Assembly: GCA_965231165.1 (NCBI GenBank)
Contig: OZ246421.1
Span: forward strand, 186,001 to 250,000
From: Micavibrio_C sp965231165
GTDB lineage: Bacteria; Pseudomonadota; Alphaproteobacteria; Micavibrionales; Micavibrionaceae
Direction of reading: 5' to 3'
Length of the DNA: 64,000 nt
In this document: one piece after another, positions 8,803 through 17,931 of the stretch
How positions within the stretch are numbered: position 1 is the stretch's first letter
How the letters are laid out: each line of letters begins with the position of its first letter
Position numbers and translations under genes: made by a program
Notes under the pieces: generated by a model
Told to the model about the DNA's origin: nothing
What the model saw: the letters and a program-made list of their open reading frames with translations, nothing else
The model's database searches: none

Positions 8803-10286
8803 CAGGGTGCTTTGGGTTTGTTGTAGTAATCTTTCCAGTAGGCCGGACGTTCCTTGCGGGGCAGTGCTTCCCAGCCGCGGTTGAGGACGTCGTATTGGGC
8901 GTCTATCCATTGGCCGTTGTCCATGATTTTGCGATCATCAAGATAGATGCAGCCGCCTTTGCCGTGCAGCATGGTTGTGACGTCCCAATGCAGGTCGCTT
9001 TTGCCGCCATTATCCACTTTGACCTGTTCACCGCAATATTCAGTATAGGAATAGGGGCGTCCCAGTGCCAAGTGGAAACTGCCGCCGATTTTTTCTACCA
9101 GCAAGCCGTTGGTGACGTGGCGTTTCAAATGCGGATTGGTGCCGATGCCGAGTTCGCCGATATAACGTGCGCCTTCGTCCATGGTGACGGCACGTTTGAA
9201 CGTGTCTTCGCCCTGTTCGGCGTGATACTTGACCAGTTCGCCGTTCTTGAATTCCATGGTCAGGTTTTCAATCAGGCCGCCCTGATAAAAACGGCCTTTG
9301 GCAACGACTTTGCCGTTGACGCTGTCGCGACGCGGGGCGCTGAAAATTTCAGAGCCGGGGACGTTCTTGGCAATCAGGCTGTTGCAGAAGGTGAAATGCT
9401 CGCCATCATGGTCGATCAGTTCCATGCTGACGTCGGTGCCGTCATCATTGGTGATACGGACTTTCGAGGCCGCGTTGAATTCCTTGATCAGTGCGGATTG
9501 CGCTTTGCTGACTTCATGCCAGGGCTGATCGCACATTTCAAAGAACAACTTGATATAATCGTTATATTCAATGCCATCTATTTCCGCATCCTTTCGGGTG
9601 GGGACGACGGTCAGGGTATAAAATAATTCCCCGGTGCTCGCCTTGCGGAAGTGCGGTGCGGTTTCCTGATCGTATATACGGGCCTTATCAGGCTGCGCGG
9701 CGATGGGCTTGCTATTGGGCATGCCGGAGCGGGCGATGATAGATTTGTTGGCGCTGTCGGTCATTTCTATAAAATTCTGGCCGAGGCTCTTTACGCCTTC
9801 CGGTGCGGCATGGTTGAGCAGCGTGGCGTGGAAATCGGTGTTGATGAAATAAATGACGAAAGGCACTTTATCGTGCAGGCATTTATTTACCAGTACCGGC
9901 CCCATAACGCGCGCGCCATCACCCAGACGCATGGATACATGATCGTTCACGGCGGGTTTGGCGTTATAAAGTTTTTCGGCCAGCGATTTATGCAGATTAT
10001 ACGGCACGGACGGCGCGGTGAAATCTTTCCAGCCGGAGAGAGGAAGGCTGGCGACGGCGGTTTTGAAGGCCGGATCATTTTCCAGGGCTGTGGCAACAAT
10101 ATAATCAAGGCGCTGGGCATCGCTGAGTGTGCTCAGCAGGTCGTCGGATTCGCTGCGTTTGTAGTTTTGCGCCAGTTTTGGCAGCAGGGCGGCGGCTTCG
10201 GCTTGCCACAGGGAATGACGTTGGGCCAGTTCTTCAATGACGGTAATCTGACGCTGGTAATATGAGCCTAATGATTTGATTTTCAT
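8802..10286 (-). CDS. M29-family metallo-aminopeptidase
   Basis: Aminopeptidase of the M29 (thermophilic aminopeptidase T/S) family, 494 residues, probably cytoplasmic. Family metal-site blocks are visible in order: NVPGSEIFSAP (Glu), YIGELGIGTNP (Glu), GGSFHLALGRPY (His and Tyr) and SDLHWDVTTM (His and Asp). It is somewhat longer than the approximately 410-residue founders because of an N-terminal helical extension. It forms a tight pair with the nitroreductase, whose start codon overlaps this stop. Confidence 0.92.
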   Translation of the reverse strand: MKIKSLGSYYQRQITVIEELAQRHSLWQAEAAALLPKLAQNYKRSESDDLLSTLSDAQRLDYIVATALENDPAFKTAVASLPLSGWKDFTAPSVPYNLHKSLAEKLYNAKPAVNDHVSMRLGDGARVMGPVLVNKCLHDKVPFVIYFINTDFHATLLNHAAPEGVKSLGQNFIEMTDSANKSIIARSGMPNSKPIAAQPDKARIYDQETAPHFRKASTGELFYTLTVVPTRKDAEIDGIEYNDYIKLFFEMCDQPWHEVSKAQSALIKEFNAASKVRITNDDGTDVSMELIDHDGEHFTFCNSLIAKNVPGSEIFSAPRRDSVNGKVVAKGRFYQGGLIENLTMEFKNGELVKYHAEQGEDTFKRAVTMDEGARYIGELGIGTNPHLKRHVTNGLLVEKIGGSFHLALGRPYSYTEYCGEQVKVDNGGKSDLHWDVTTMLHGKGGCIYLDDRKIMDNGQWIDAQYDVLNRGWEALPRKERPAYWKDYYNKPKAP

Positions 10287-10372
10287 GAATAATTCCCTGC
10301 CATTTTTTCTGGTAAAATTGATTTATTACAGGGTTTTAGCAGGGTTTTTCCGTCAGCGCAAATCTGCCGGAT

Positions 10373-11818
10373 TTAAGGATTAAGCCCTATTTCGTTCAGG
10401 GTTTGCGTGGTCAGGTCATAGGTTTTCAGTGCGTGGTGACTGGTGTCGGCGATCCAGAGTTTATCGCCGATCAGCAATACGTCTCCCGGTTCGCGCAGGC
10501 CGCCCTCGGGCAGGGGAAGGGTTGAGAGCGTGGCGGTCTTGCGGTCATACACCCGGATGGCGTCATTATAGGTGTCGGCGATATAGATTTTATCGGCGGT
10601 GACAGCCAGCCCTTGCGGGTGTTGCAGTTGCGCATCCGGATGGGTGCCATCGGCCTTGCCGAAATCGAACAGGCCTGTACCGATCAGGGTTTTGATCTCG
10701 CCGTTTTCAAGTACACGCAGTGCTGAACTTTCGGCGTCGGCGAAGAACAGCGATCCCATCAGATAGGAAACACCGCTCGGTTGTGCCAGCTCGGAGCTGC
10801 CTGCGCGGTCATCCTTGAGGCCTTCGCGAGCGTTACCGGCGAGGGGGGAGAGTTTGTTGTTGCGGGTGTTGAGCGCCCAGAGTTGATGACGTCCGGCCAT
10901 GGCGACGGCGATGCTGCGTTGATCGTCCAGCACTTCAATATCCCATGGCGAGGCGATATTGCCCTGCTGACCGTTTCCGGCGATGGTGGTGACGGTCTGT
11001 TTTTTCAGGTCGATTTTGCGGATGGCGTGGTTGTTGGTGTCGGCGACATAGAGCATGTCATCAAACATCACTAGACCGCGTGGCAGGTTGAATTGCGCAT
11101 GTGTATAGGTGCCATCTTTAAGGCCGCGCTGGCCGCTGCCGATGGTCAGCTTGATCTTACCGCTTTGGTCGATGCCGAGAATGCGGTGGTGGCCTGAATC
11201 GGCGATGAAGATCATGTCATCGGGGCCTGTTGCCAGCCGTGCCGGGAAAGAAAGTGTGCCCGTTTGTTGATCAGCTTCTATGAGTGCCGCCACGGGGGCG
11301 TTGTTGGTGACGCGTTTCATGCTGGCGGCGATATCGCTTTTCATCTTTTCCAGATGGCCTTCGCCGACATAGCGAGTAATTTCAGTGCCGTTTACATCCA
11401 GCAGCACCAGCGTTGGCCATGCTTTTACTTTGAAATATTTCCAGACGGCGTAATCCGCGTCATTGATAACCGGGTGTTTAAGGCCAAAACGGCGGGCGGC
11501 ATCAAGGATGCGGTCATTACCCTGTTCGCCGCTGAACTTGGCGGAATGGACGCCGATGATCAGGAGCTGGTTGCCGAACATCTCTTCCAGTTTTTCAAGG
11601 TCGGGTGCGATCTGCATGCAGTTGACGCAGCCATAAGTCCAGAAATCGAGCAGCACCAGACGGCCTTTGATATCATCGACGGTCAGGGGGCTGGTGACGT
11701 TCAGCCAGCCGCCCGATCCGCCAGCCGCCAGCACGTCGATATTTCCGGCTTTGGCGGGATTACCGATAGTCAGCACAAAGGTCAGCGCGAGAAAAATCAG
11801 CCTGAAAAAAGATGTCAT
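10373..11818 (-). CDS. Secreted thioredoxin-like protein with NHL repeats
   Basis: A 481-residue protein with a signal peptide (cleavage near PAKA-GN), a TlpA-like thioredoxin domain (about residues 35-165) and a C-terminal NHL-repeat beta propeller. The redox motif is YGCVNC (Cys64 and Cys67). Repeat motifs such as LPRGLVMFDDMLYVADTNNHAIRKID and LQHPQGLAVTADKIYIADTYNDAIRVYD mark the propeller. The domain order resembles NHLRC2. It probably works in the periplasm in a thiol-disulfide exchange with a protein partner; the substrate is unknown. It is divergent from uvrB, with 50 bp between the starts. Confidence 0.85.
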   Translation of the reverse strand: MTSFFRLIFLALTFVLTIGNPAKAGNIDVLAAGGSGGWLNVTSPLTVDDIKGRLVLLDFWTYGCVNCMQIAPDLEKLEEMFGNQLLIIGVHSAKFSGEQGNDRILDAARRFGLKHPVINDADYAVWKYFKVKAWPTLVLLDVNGTEITRYVGEGHLEKMKSDIAASMKRVTNNAPVAALIEADQQTGTLSFPARLATGPDDMIFIADSGHHRILGIDQSGKIKLTIGSGQRGLKDGTYTHAQFNLPRGLVMFDDMLYVADTNNHAIRKIDLKKQTVTTIAGNGQQGNIASPWDIEVLDDQRSIAVAMAGRHQLWALNTRNNKLSPLAGNAREGLKDDRAGSSELAQPSGVSYLMGSLFFADAESSALRVLENGEIKTLIGTGLFDFGKADGTHPDAQLQHPQGLAVTADKIYIADTYNDAIRVYDRKTATLSTLPLPEGGLREPGDVLLIGDKLWIADTSHHALKTYDLTTQTLNEIGLNP

Positions 11819-11868
11819 AATCCGCCTGTCTGGTTGTTGTTTTATAAGAAAACCTTATATTAGGGGGC

Positions 11869-13944
11869 ATGACAAGCCCCGCTCCGAAACCAGATATCTC
11901 TGCGCCTGCTTCCGACCAGTCCCGCCTGTTCCGGGTGGTATCTGATTTCAAACCTGCGGGGGACCAGCCGGAAGCTATCCACCAGTTGGTTGAGGGTGTC
12001 CGGGAGGGCGAGCGCAATCAGGTTTTGCTGGGGGTCACAGGTTCGGGCAAGACTTTCACCATGGCGCATGTGATCGAGGCGACGCAGAAGCCGACGTTGA
12101 TCATGGCGCCGAACAAGACATTGGCGGCGCAACTTTATGGGGAAATGAAATCCTTCTTTCCCGATAACGCGGTTGAATATTTCGTGTCCTATTACGATTA
12201 TTACCAGCCGGAAGCCTATGTGCCGCGCACCGATACCTTTATCGAGAAAGACTCGGCAATCAATGAACAAATCGACCGGATGCGTCACGCGGCGACGCGG
12301 GCGCTGTTTGAACGGCGCGATGTGATTATCGTCGCTTCGGTATCATGTATTTACGGTATTGGGTCTAAGGAAGATTATCAGGCGATGGTCATCGACCTGC
12401 ATAAGGGGCAGCGCATCGACCGCGAGGAACTGATCCGGCAGTTTATTACGCTGCAGTATAAACGCAATGATATCGCGTTCGAGCGTGGCGCGTTTCGTGT
12501 GCGCGGCGATACGGTGGAATTATTTCCTGTTCACTATGAGGACAAAGCGTGGCGGTTTTCGCTGTTCGGCGATGAACTGGAGGAAATTACCGAATTCGAT
12601 CCCCTGACGGGTGAGAAATTCGTCAAGATGGACGGTGTGCGCGTTTACGCGAACAGCCACTACATCACGCCCGGTCCGACGATGCAGAACGCCATCCAGA
12701 ACATCAAGGCCGAGCTTAAAGACCGTCTGGCCTATTACCGCGCCAACGGCAAATTACTGGAGGCGCAACGGCTGGAACAGCGCACGATGTTCGATCTGGA
12801 AATGTTGCAGGCCACAGGCATTTGTTCAGGTATTGAAAATTATTCGCGTTACCTGACGGGTCGTAAGTCGGGCGATCCACCGCCGACGCTGATCGAATAT
12901 CTGCCCAAGGACGGGCTGATGATCCTTGATGAAAGCCACGTCATGGTGCCGCAGCTCAACGGCATGTATCACGGCGACCGCGCGCGCAAAACGACGCTTT
13001 CGGAATATGGCTTCCGTTTGCCGAGCTGCATGGATAACCGTCCGCTGAAATTCGAGGAATGGGAAGCGATCCGTCCGGAAACGGTGTTCGTGTCGGCAAC
13101 GCCGGGGCCGTGGGAACTGGAACAGACTGGTGGTGTTTTCGTCGAGCAAGTGGTGCGTCCGACGGGTCTTATCGATCCGCCGGTAGAAATTCGCCCGACC
13201 GCGCATCAGGTGGATGATCTGATGGGTGAATGCAGGCGTGTGGCGGATAAGGGCGGGCGGGTGTTGGTCACCACGCTGACCAAGAAAATGGCTGAAGATT
13301 TGACCGAATATCTGGCTGAAAACGGCGTCAAGGTGCGCTATCTGCATAGTGATATTGATACGCTGGAACGGATCGAGATTATCCGTGATCTGCGACTCGG
13401 GGCGTTTGATGTGCTGATCGGGATTAACCTGTTGCGTGAGGGGCTGGATATTCCGGAATGTATGCTGGTGGCGATTCTCGATGCGGACAAGGAAGGATAC
13501 CTGCGTTCGCGCACCTCGCTGATCCAGACGATTGGCCGCGCGGCGCGTAACGTCGATGGCAAGGCGGTGCTCTATGCCGATAAAATGACCAAGAGCATGA
13601 CCGCCGCGCTGGAAGAAACCGGCCGCCGCCGTGAGAAACAACTGATTTATAATGCCGAGCACGGCATCACGCCGGAATCTGTGAAAAAGAGTATCGGCGA
13701 TATTCTCAACAGCGTCTATGAACAAGGTGACCGCGTGGTGGTGGCGAAGGCCGCCGGGTTCTCCGATCAGGAAACCGAAGAGTTCATGCGTTCGCCGCAG
13801 GCCTTGCATAAATATATCGACAAGATGAAAGCCAAGATGATCAAGGCCGCCGAAAATCTGGAATTCGAGCAAGCGGCGCATCTGCGTGATGAAGTGAAGC
13901 GGCTGGAGGCCATGGAGCTTTTGATAGCGAATGATCAGGTTTGA
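11869..13944 (+). CDS. uvrB: Excinuclease ABC subunit UvrB
   Basis: The damage-verification helicase subunit of nucleotide excision repair, which works with UvrA and UvrC in the cytoplasm. It is 691 residues, normal for the family. The Walker A motif (GVTGSGKTFT) lies near residue 54, the beta-hairpin region (YYDYYQPEAYVP) near 109, and motif VI (QTIGRAARN) near 555. The C-terminal UVR motif (EFEQAAHLRDEVKRLE) that contacts UvrC is present. uvrC is about 39 kb downstream in this window, not in an operon. Confidence 0.98.
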   Translation: MTSPAPKPDISAPASDQSRLFRVVSDFKPAGDQPEAIHQLVEGVREGERNQVLLGVTGSGKTFTMAHVIEATQKPTLIMAPNKTLAAQLYGEMKSFFPDNAVEYFVSYYDYYQPEAYVPRTDTFIEKDSAINEQIDRMRHAATRALFERRDVIIVASVSCIYGIGSKEDYQAMVIDLHKGQRIDREELIRQFITLQYKRNDIAFERGAFRVRGDTVELFPVHYEDKAWRFSLFGDELEEITEFDPLTGEKFVKMDGVRVYANSHYITPGPTMQNAIQNIKAELKDRLAYYRANGKLLEAQRLEQRTMFDLEMLQATGICSGIENYSRYLTGRKSGDPPPTLIEYLPKDGLMILDESHVMVPQLNGMYHGDRARKTTLSEYGFRLPSCMDNRPLKFEEWEAIRPETVFVSATPGPWELEQTGGVFVEQVVRPTGLIDPPVEIRPTAHQVDDLMGECRRVADKGGRVLVTTLTKKMAEDLTEYLAENGVKVRYLHSDIDTLERIEIIRDLRLGAFDVLIGINLLREGLDIPECMLVAILDADKEGYLRSRTSLIQTIGRAARNVDGKAVLYADKMTKSMTAALEETGRRREKQLIYNAEHGITPESVKKSIGDILNSVYEQGDRVVVAKAAGFSDQETEEFMRSPQALHKYIDKMKAKMIKAAENLEFEQAAHLRDEVKRLEAMELLIANDQV

Positions 13945-13950
13945 TTTTTT

Positions 13951-14026
13951 GTCATCCTGAGGGCTTTAGCCCGAAGGATCTCCTCTTGGTTTCAAGATGA
14001 GATCCTTCGCTGTCGCTCAGGATGAC
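13951..14026. repeat. GTCATCCTGAG palindromic repeat, copy 1
   Basis: A 76-bp inverted repeat with outer arms GTCATCCTGAG/CTCAGGATGAC and inner arms GAAGGATCTC/GAGATCCTTC. It starts 7 bp after the uvrB stop and sits between convergent genes, so it could also act as a transcription-stopping hairpin. Two further copies lie at 15976 and 27583. Confidence 0.85.
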
Positions 14027-14055
14027 AAGGGTGAAATTAGATAATAATGGTGGGG

Positions 14056-14802
14056 TTATATGTAACCCATCGCCTTTACGAAGTTATAAGTTCCCAGCGT
14101 GATGATGAAGATGCCGACGAAGATCATGAATGGTTTGACGGGGACTTTCTTGACCATATAAGCCCCGAAGGGGGCGGCGAGGATGCCGCCTGCGGCCAGG
14201 CCGATAATAACGTCGATATGATGCAGGCCTATGGTCAGCAGGAAAGTTATTGAGGCGGCGAGTGTGACAAAAAATTCAACGGCGATGACGGTGCCGACGG
14301 TTTTGCGGATATCGTGGCCGCGGGCGGCGAGGTTGCTGGCGACCAGCGGCCCCCAGCCGCCGCCGCCAATCGCGTCAATGAGCGCGCCGAAGAAGCCCAG
14401 CGGGATCAGGTGCTCTGTAACCTGACGCGAAGGAAAAGCCTTCCGGACTTTGTAAATGATGATAAAGCCCATTAACACGAGGTAGATCGCGATCAAGGGG
14501 CGCAGCGTACCGACGGGCAGGGTGGAGAGCGTGTAGGCGCCGATAATCGCGCCGATGACCGCCGGAATAAGCAATTTGCGAAACAGCTTGCGGTCGATGT
14601 TGCCGAATGCATGGTGGGAGACAGCGGAGGCTCCGGTGGTAAAACATTCGGCGGCGTGGACGGTGGCGCTGACCGTGGCGGCGGGCAGTCCCGCTGTCAG
14701 CAGCATGCTGGAGGCTGTCAGGCCGTAAGCCATGCTCAGCGATCCATCGACCAGTTGCGCCAGAAATCCGGCAGCGACATAAAGCAGGATGTCTGTTTCC
14801 AT
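14056..14802 (-). CDS. TauE/SafE-family membrane permease
   Basis: Polytopic inner-membrane protein of the sulfite exporter TauE/SafE family, 248 residues from the chosen ATG, with about eight hydrophobic segments. The start AAGFLAQLVDGSLSMAYG and the block AIGGGGWGPLVAS are typical half-repeat signatures of the family. A TTG twelve codons upstream (14838) is an alternative start; the ATG places the first helix at the N-terminus as in relatives. The transported anion, probably a sulfur compound, is not evident from neighbours. Confidence 0.88.
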   Translation of the reverse strand: METDILLYVAAGFLAQLVDGSLSMAYGLTASSMLLTAGLPAATVSATVHAAECFTTGASAVSHHAFGNIDRKLFRKLLIPAVIGAIIGAYTLSTLPVGTLRPLIAIYLVLMGFIIIYKVRKAFPSRQVTEHLIPLGFFGALIDAIGGGGWGPLVASNLAARGHDIRKTVGTVIAVEFFVTLAASITFLLTIGLHHIDVIIGLAAGGILAAPFGAYMVKKVPVKPFMIFVGIFIITLGTYNFVKAMGYI

Positions 14803-14846
14803 TCTCAATAATTTAGTGCGGATAATGCCGAATGCCAATCTCGGAT

Positions 14847-14875
14847 TTGAAAGCGGAGGACGGGCATAGTATCGT
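14847..14875 (+). promoter_or_regulatory. Putative promoter of the structured RNA
   Basis: TTGAAA (14847-14852) and TATCGT (14870-14875) are separated by 17 bp, about 5-7 bp before the predicted 5' end of the structured region. Confidence 0.35.
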
Positions 14876-14879
14876 TGGG

Positions 14880-15033
14880 TTGGAAGAGGCGGCGTGGAAG
14901 GACACGCACGAAAAAGGCACTGTAGTAGGCATGTGAGACGAGTGCGCCTGAAAGACCCGATGGCAGCCCTTCACCGGGCGGCCTGTTAAGCTCTAGACCA
15001 TGCAGCCGGTATCAAGCCCGGCTCTCTTCCTGA
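14880..15033 (+). ncRNA. Candidate structured ncRNA, possibly 6S-like
   Basis: A protein-free stretch of about 150 nt closed by GGAAGAG (14882-14888) pairing with CTCTTCC (15024-15030). Inside are a GCGTG/CACGC hairpin and other GC-rich pairings such as AGCCGG/CCGGCT near 15004-15022. A promoter-like sequence precedes it. Overall size and the long closing stem recall 6S RNA, but the identification is a guess from architecture only. SRP RNA and tmRNA signatures are absent. Confidence 0.4.
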
Positions 15034-15035
15034 TT

Positions 15036-15070
15036 AAATAAAAAAGCACGGCGTTTTCACGTCGTGCTTT
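15036..15070 (-). terminator. Intrinsic terminator of the cold-shock gene
   Basis: An 11-bp stem (15043-15053 with 15060-15070, one G-U pair) with a 6-nt loop is followed on the minus strand by a T-rich tail, 24 bp after the cspA-like stop. Confidence 0.85.
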
Positions 15071-15093
15071 CTATTTAAACTGTTTGAACGCTA

Positions 15094-15300
15094 TTAAGCG
15101 GCTTCTTGCAGATTAACGGCAGATGTTTTGCCTTTTTCTGTTGCCAGCTCGTAGCTGATCTTCTGGCCTTCTCTGAGACCGCGAAGACCTGCTTTTTCAA
15201 CGGCGGTGATGTGAACGAAAACATCGCTACCACCCGCATCCGGTTGAATAAAGCCGAAGCCTTTTGTTGCGTTAAACCATTTTACTGTACCGGTGGCCAC
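15094..15300 (-). CDS. cspA: Cold-shock domain protein (CspA family)
   Basis: A 68-residue single-stranded nucleic-acid-binding protein, an RNA chaperone. RNP1 (KGFGFIQP) and RNP2 (VFVHI) are intact. The start is taken as GTG at 15300 because AAGGAGAA lies just upstream and the resulting product begins MATGTVKWFN, the family consensus; the longer frame adds 24 residues without homology. The roughly 200-bp upstream gap could hold a long cold-shock leader, which is usual for this family but not shown here. Confidence 0.95.
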   Translation of the reverse strand: MATGTVKWFNATKGFGFIQPDAGGSDVFVHITAVEKAGLRGLREGQKISYELATEKGKTSAVNLQEAA

Positions 15301-15538
15301 TTTGAATTCTCCTTTATGGTTCCGTGCGCGCGCCGCGAGTGTGCGGCGATGCGCGTTAGTACCTATTCCCATACAGGGTTTTTCTGAGAAAATCTCGCTT
15401 TATTCCTGAAAAATACGAAATTTATATGCCATGTTGCCAAAATAGGCCAAAACAGGCTATGATTCGCACATGTGCAATCGCACAATCCTGACATTCGTCA
15501 TTTTACTTAATCAGTTCTGATCTTCCGCGAGGCTCCCC

Positions 15539-15844
15539 ATGCCGTCTTTAAAACGCTTTGGTCTTATGACCCTGACTCTGCTGCCGCTGTCCCTGACCGC
15601 CTGTGGCGGGGAGGGTTGGGAGATGCGCAAGACAAACACGACATTTCCATATGGTAACCAACGCACCGCCGGTTCAGGCGTGGAATATGTACGCGCCAGC
15701 ATGATGCCTGCCAAAGGCCCGGTCCTTGAAGCGCCGAAAGCGCCTGAAGCGGGGCCACCACCGCCGCCAGCCCCTGCGCCGATGCCTGCTCCTGAACCTG
15801 TGAAACCGGCTGACCCGGTATTCAACAAGGTGCAGCAGAAATAA
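15539..15844 (+). CDS. Small proline-rich lipoprotein
   Basis: A 101-residue predicted lipoprotein. The N-terminal signal ends in a lipobox (LTAC, Cys22), after which the chain is short and rich in Pro and Ala (about residues 60-95), like a flexible periplasmic linker. No folded domain or function is recognised. The frame has its own terminator 36 bp after the stop and appears monocistronic. Confidence 0.7.
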   Translation: MPSLKRFGLMTLTLLPLSLTACGGEGWEMRKTNTTFPYGNQRTAGSGVEYVRASMMPAKGPVLEAPKAPEAGPPPPPAPAPMPAPEPVKPADPVFNKVQQK

Positions 15845-15880
15845 TACGAATTTACAGTTTACAACCCTAGTGACTGTGCA

Positions 15881-15917
15881 AACACAGGCTTCCTGCTCGG
15901 AGCCTGTGTTTTTTTAT
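15881..15917 (+). terminator. Intrinsic terminator of the lipoprotein gene
   Basis: The 10-bp stem AACACAGGCT/AGCCTGTGTT (15881-15890 and 15901-15910) is followed by a run of T. The remaining gap to the next gene holds only a palindromic repeat. Confidence 0.9.
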
Positions 15918-15975
15918 GTGATGCTGCGGATAAAGACGAGAACTGTGAACTTATTATTTTGCTTTTAAGACATTT

Positions 15976-16046
15976 GTCATCCTGAGCGTAAGCGAAGGAT
16001 CTCCGGTGAGGGGCAGATGAGATCCTTCGCTTACGCTCAGGATGAC
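15976..16046. repeat. GTCATCCTGAG palindromic repeat, copy 2
   Basis: A 71-bp near-perfect inverted repeat: arms GTCATCCTGAGCGTAAGCGA and its complement, with a short loop near 16003-16018. It is the most symmetrical of the three copies and lies in a 363-bp space between two rightward genes. Confidence 0.88.
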
Positions 16047-16280
16047 AGATGAGGGGCGGTCGCATAAAAAATCCCATCAAATTTTATCTGTTTTTAATCG
16101 GTCTTTGATCCGCATCCTTTTGAAAAATAACACGCTTTTAACGGCTTATGAATTACCATAATAATTAAGGTCATCATGTTGCGCCCGTCTTCGTGCCCCC
16201 ACGCCCCCTGATCCCGCGCAACGGAGATGACAATCTAAAACAATTCATCATGAGTACTGCTGAAAGGGTGGAAATTAATC

Positions 16281-16727
16281 ATGGATGTATCTGTAGAAAC
16301 CTATCTGGTGATCGCGCTGGCCTTTGCGGTGTTCTCTGCCGTAACGGCCATCGGCTCCAGTCTGGTGCTGGGTATCGGCTTTGAACGGCTGCGCGCCGGA
16401 TTTGAGGTCGTACGTAAACAAACCGGCTATTTCAGCGACGCTATCTTTACGCTGGAAAAACGGGTTGATGAGCAGGATGTCAAAATGGCAACCGGCGGCA
16501 TCAATACCGATAAAGCTGAATCGCTGGTGCGGCATGCCGAAAACCTGCTGACCGAACTGACGCATGTGGCGCGTGGTATGAAAACCGAAGCGCCAGCGGC
16601 AGAGGAAGAAAGCCATCCTATGACGATCGACGTCAAGAATGAAGCGCTGCCGACTACGATTTCTCATTACGCTTCACAATGGGGTGATCTGGGAAATGAC
16701 GAAAAACGGCAAGCCACGCTGATGTAA
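16281..16727 (+). CDS. Hypothetical membrane-anchored protein
   Basis: A 148-residue protein with one N-terminal transmembrane helix (about residues 8-32, YLVIALAFAVFSAVTAIGSSL) followed by a helical, probably coiled-coil cytoplasmic or periplasmic domain (about 40-100) and an acidic linker. No family is recognised. An unusual ribosome site is used (GGTGG about 9 nt before the ATG), and a strong terminator follows, so it stands alone. Confidence 0.65.
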   Translation: MDVSVETYLVIALAFAVFSAVTAIGSSLVLGIGFERLRAGFEVVRKQTGYFSDAIFTLEKRVDEQDVKMATGGINTDKAESLVRHAENLLTELTHVARGMKTEAPAAEEESHPMTIDVKNEALPTTISHYASQWGDLGNDEKRQATLM

Positions 16728-16750
16728 AAATCTGCCTGATTGCCCGTCTG

Positions 16751-16790
16751 GAAACAGGGCTCTTCGCAAGAGGAGCCCTGTTTCCTTTCG
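16751..16790 (+). terminator. Intrinsic terminator
   Basis: A 12-bp stem GAAACAGGGCTC/GAGCCCTGTTTC (16751-16762 and 16773-16784) with a T-rich end follows the membrane-anchored protein. Confidence 0.85.
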
Positions 16791-16828
16791 CGGATATTCT
16801 GTATCATGCGAGGCTACAGAGGTGTCAT

Positions 16829-17185
16829 ATGATTATTCCCGCCGGACTTGTTCCCCTTTTTACCATCGGCCTGTTAGTGGCCTCCAATATTTTTATGACG
16901 TTTGCCTGGTACGGGCATTTGAAATTCAAGGCGACGCCGATCTTTCTGGTCATCCTGATCAGTTGGGGGATTGCGTTCTTTGAGTATTGCCTGCAGGTGC
17001 CTGCTAACCGCGTGGGGCATAGTGTTTTCAACGCGGCGCAGTTGAAGACTATTCAGGAAATCATCACGCTGGTGGTGTTTGTGGTGTTTTCTTTGCTGTA
17101 TCTGCATGAGCCGATCAAATGGAATCACCTCGTCGGTTTCGCCCTGATCGTGGCCGCCGCGTTCTTTATCTTCAAGGAATGGTGA
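16829..17185 (+). CDS. DUF486/DMT-like small membrane protein
   Basis: A 118-residue membrane protein of the DUF486 (COG3169) family with four hydrophobic helices. The block NIFMTFAWYGHLKF, then SWGIAFFEYCLQVPANRVGH and the C-terminal WNHLVGFALIVAAAFFIF are family signatures. These proteins resemble half of a drug/metabolite transporter, but no substrate is known. Its stop is 4 bp from the stop of the convergent neighbour. Confidence 0.9.
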   Translation: MIIPAGLVPLFTIGLLVASNIFMTFAWYGHLKFKATPIFLVILISWGIAFFEYCLQVPANRVGHSVFNAAQLKTIQEIITLVVFVVFSLLYLHEPIKWNHLVGFALIVAAAFFIFKEW

Positions 17186-17189
17186 GATT

Positions 17190-17750
17190 CTATTCGTTGT
17201 AGCGGGGTTTTCCCGGTGCCGGGGCGGTGCCGGATGCCGGTTCTACTTTGGCAACGGCCTCGGGGGCTTCTTCGGTCAGGGCCAATTCGCCTTCGCAGCC
17301 TTTGCCGTCAAAGACGCCTGCCAGACGGTTTTGGCGCTCTTCGGCGCCTTCTTCGATCTTGGCCGCTTTCTCGCCTGAATTTTCTGCCGCTTCACCGGCC
17401 AGTGCGCCAACGGCCACAATGCCGACCACACCGCCCAGAGAACCAACCAGCAACGAACCTACGGTTCTGGCAACGCTGACGCCGGTGCCGGCGTTTTCGC
17501 TACTCTGTTGCGTCGCGCGCGCCTTGCGGATGACATGATCCAGTTCGACCACTTCGCTCGCGATTTGATCGCAAGACAGGACAGTGTCGTCTTTAACGAT
17601 AATTTCTTCCGTTTCTGGCGCTGCGGATACTTTTACGGATTTATGATTGGCTGTGTCCAGATCGGCGCGCGCGGGCACGGCCCACCCCGTCATTCCCAAC
17701 AGGGACATTGTGGTCAGGCAGCGCAGCAGTATTGTACGAGATACGGTCAT
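17190..17750 (-). CDS. Secreted hypothetical protein with glycine-rich hydrophobic segment
   Basis: A 186-residue protein with a signal peptide (cleavage near ARA-DL). The middle contains a glycine-zipper-like stretch (residues about 97-118, GSLLVGSLGGVVGIVAVGALAG), and the tail is rich in Glu, Ala and Pro. Two cysteines (LSCDQIA and GKGCEG) could form a disulfide in the periplasm. The function is unknown. It converges on the DUF486 gene. Confidence 0.65.
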   Translation of the reverse strand: MTVSRTILLRCLTTMSLLGMTGWAVPARADLDTANHKSVKVSAAPETEEIIVKDDTVLSCDQIASEVVELDHVIRKARATQQSSENAGTGVSVARTVGSLLVGSLGGVVGIVAVGALAGEAAENSGEKAAKIEEGAEERQNRLAGVFDGKGCEGELALTEEAPEAVAKVEPASGTAPAPGKPRYNE

Positions 17751-17931
17751 GATGGGGTTGAGTGTAGTCGGTTAAAGCCGGAGGCGGCAACCCGCAGGCC
17801 GCTATTTTTCATGATTTATCACAAGATTCTGCCGTTTTGGCTCATAAACGAACAAAAATAACCTTTGCCGTTGCGGGTGGGAGCGTTATCTTAATGGCTT
17901 AAGGACTTATGTGCCTGAAGAGTTGAGTACC

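Noticed and set aside
8772..9626. 284-residue plus-strand frame opposite the aminopeptidase
   Set aside because: It is antisense to a clear M29 gene with all its motifs; the composition is that of a shadow frame in high-GC coding DNA.
12826..13881. 351-residue minus-strand frame opposite uvrB
   Set aside because: It is an antisense shadow of a well-supported uvrB; no motifs.
14880..15033. SRP RNA or tmRNA identity for the structured region
   Set aside because: The SRP GGUCAGGUCCGGAAGGAAGCAGC-like core is absent, as are a tmRNA tag frame and acceptor half.
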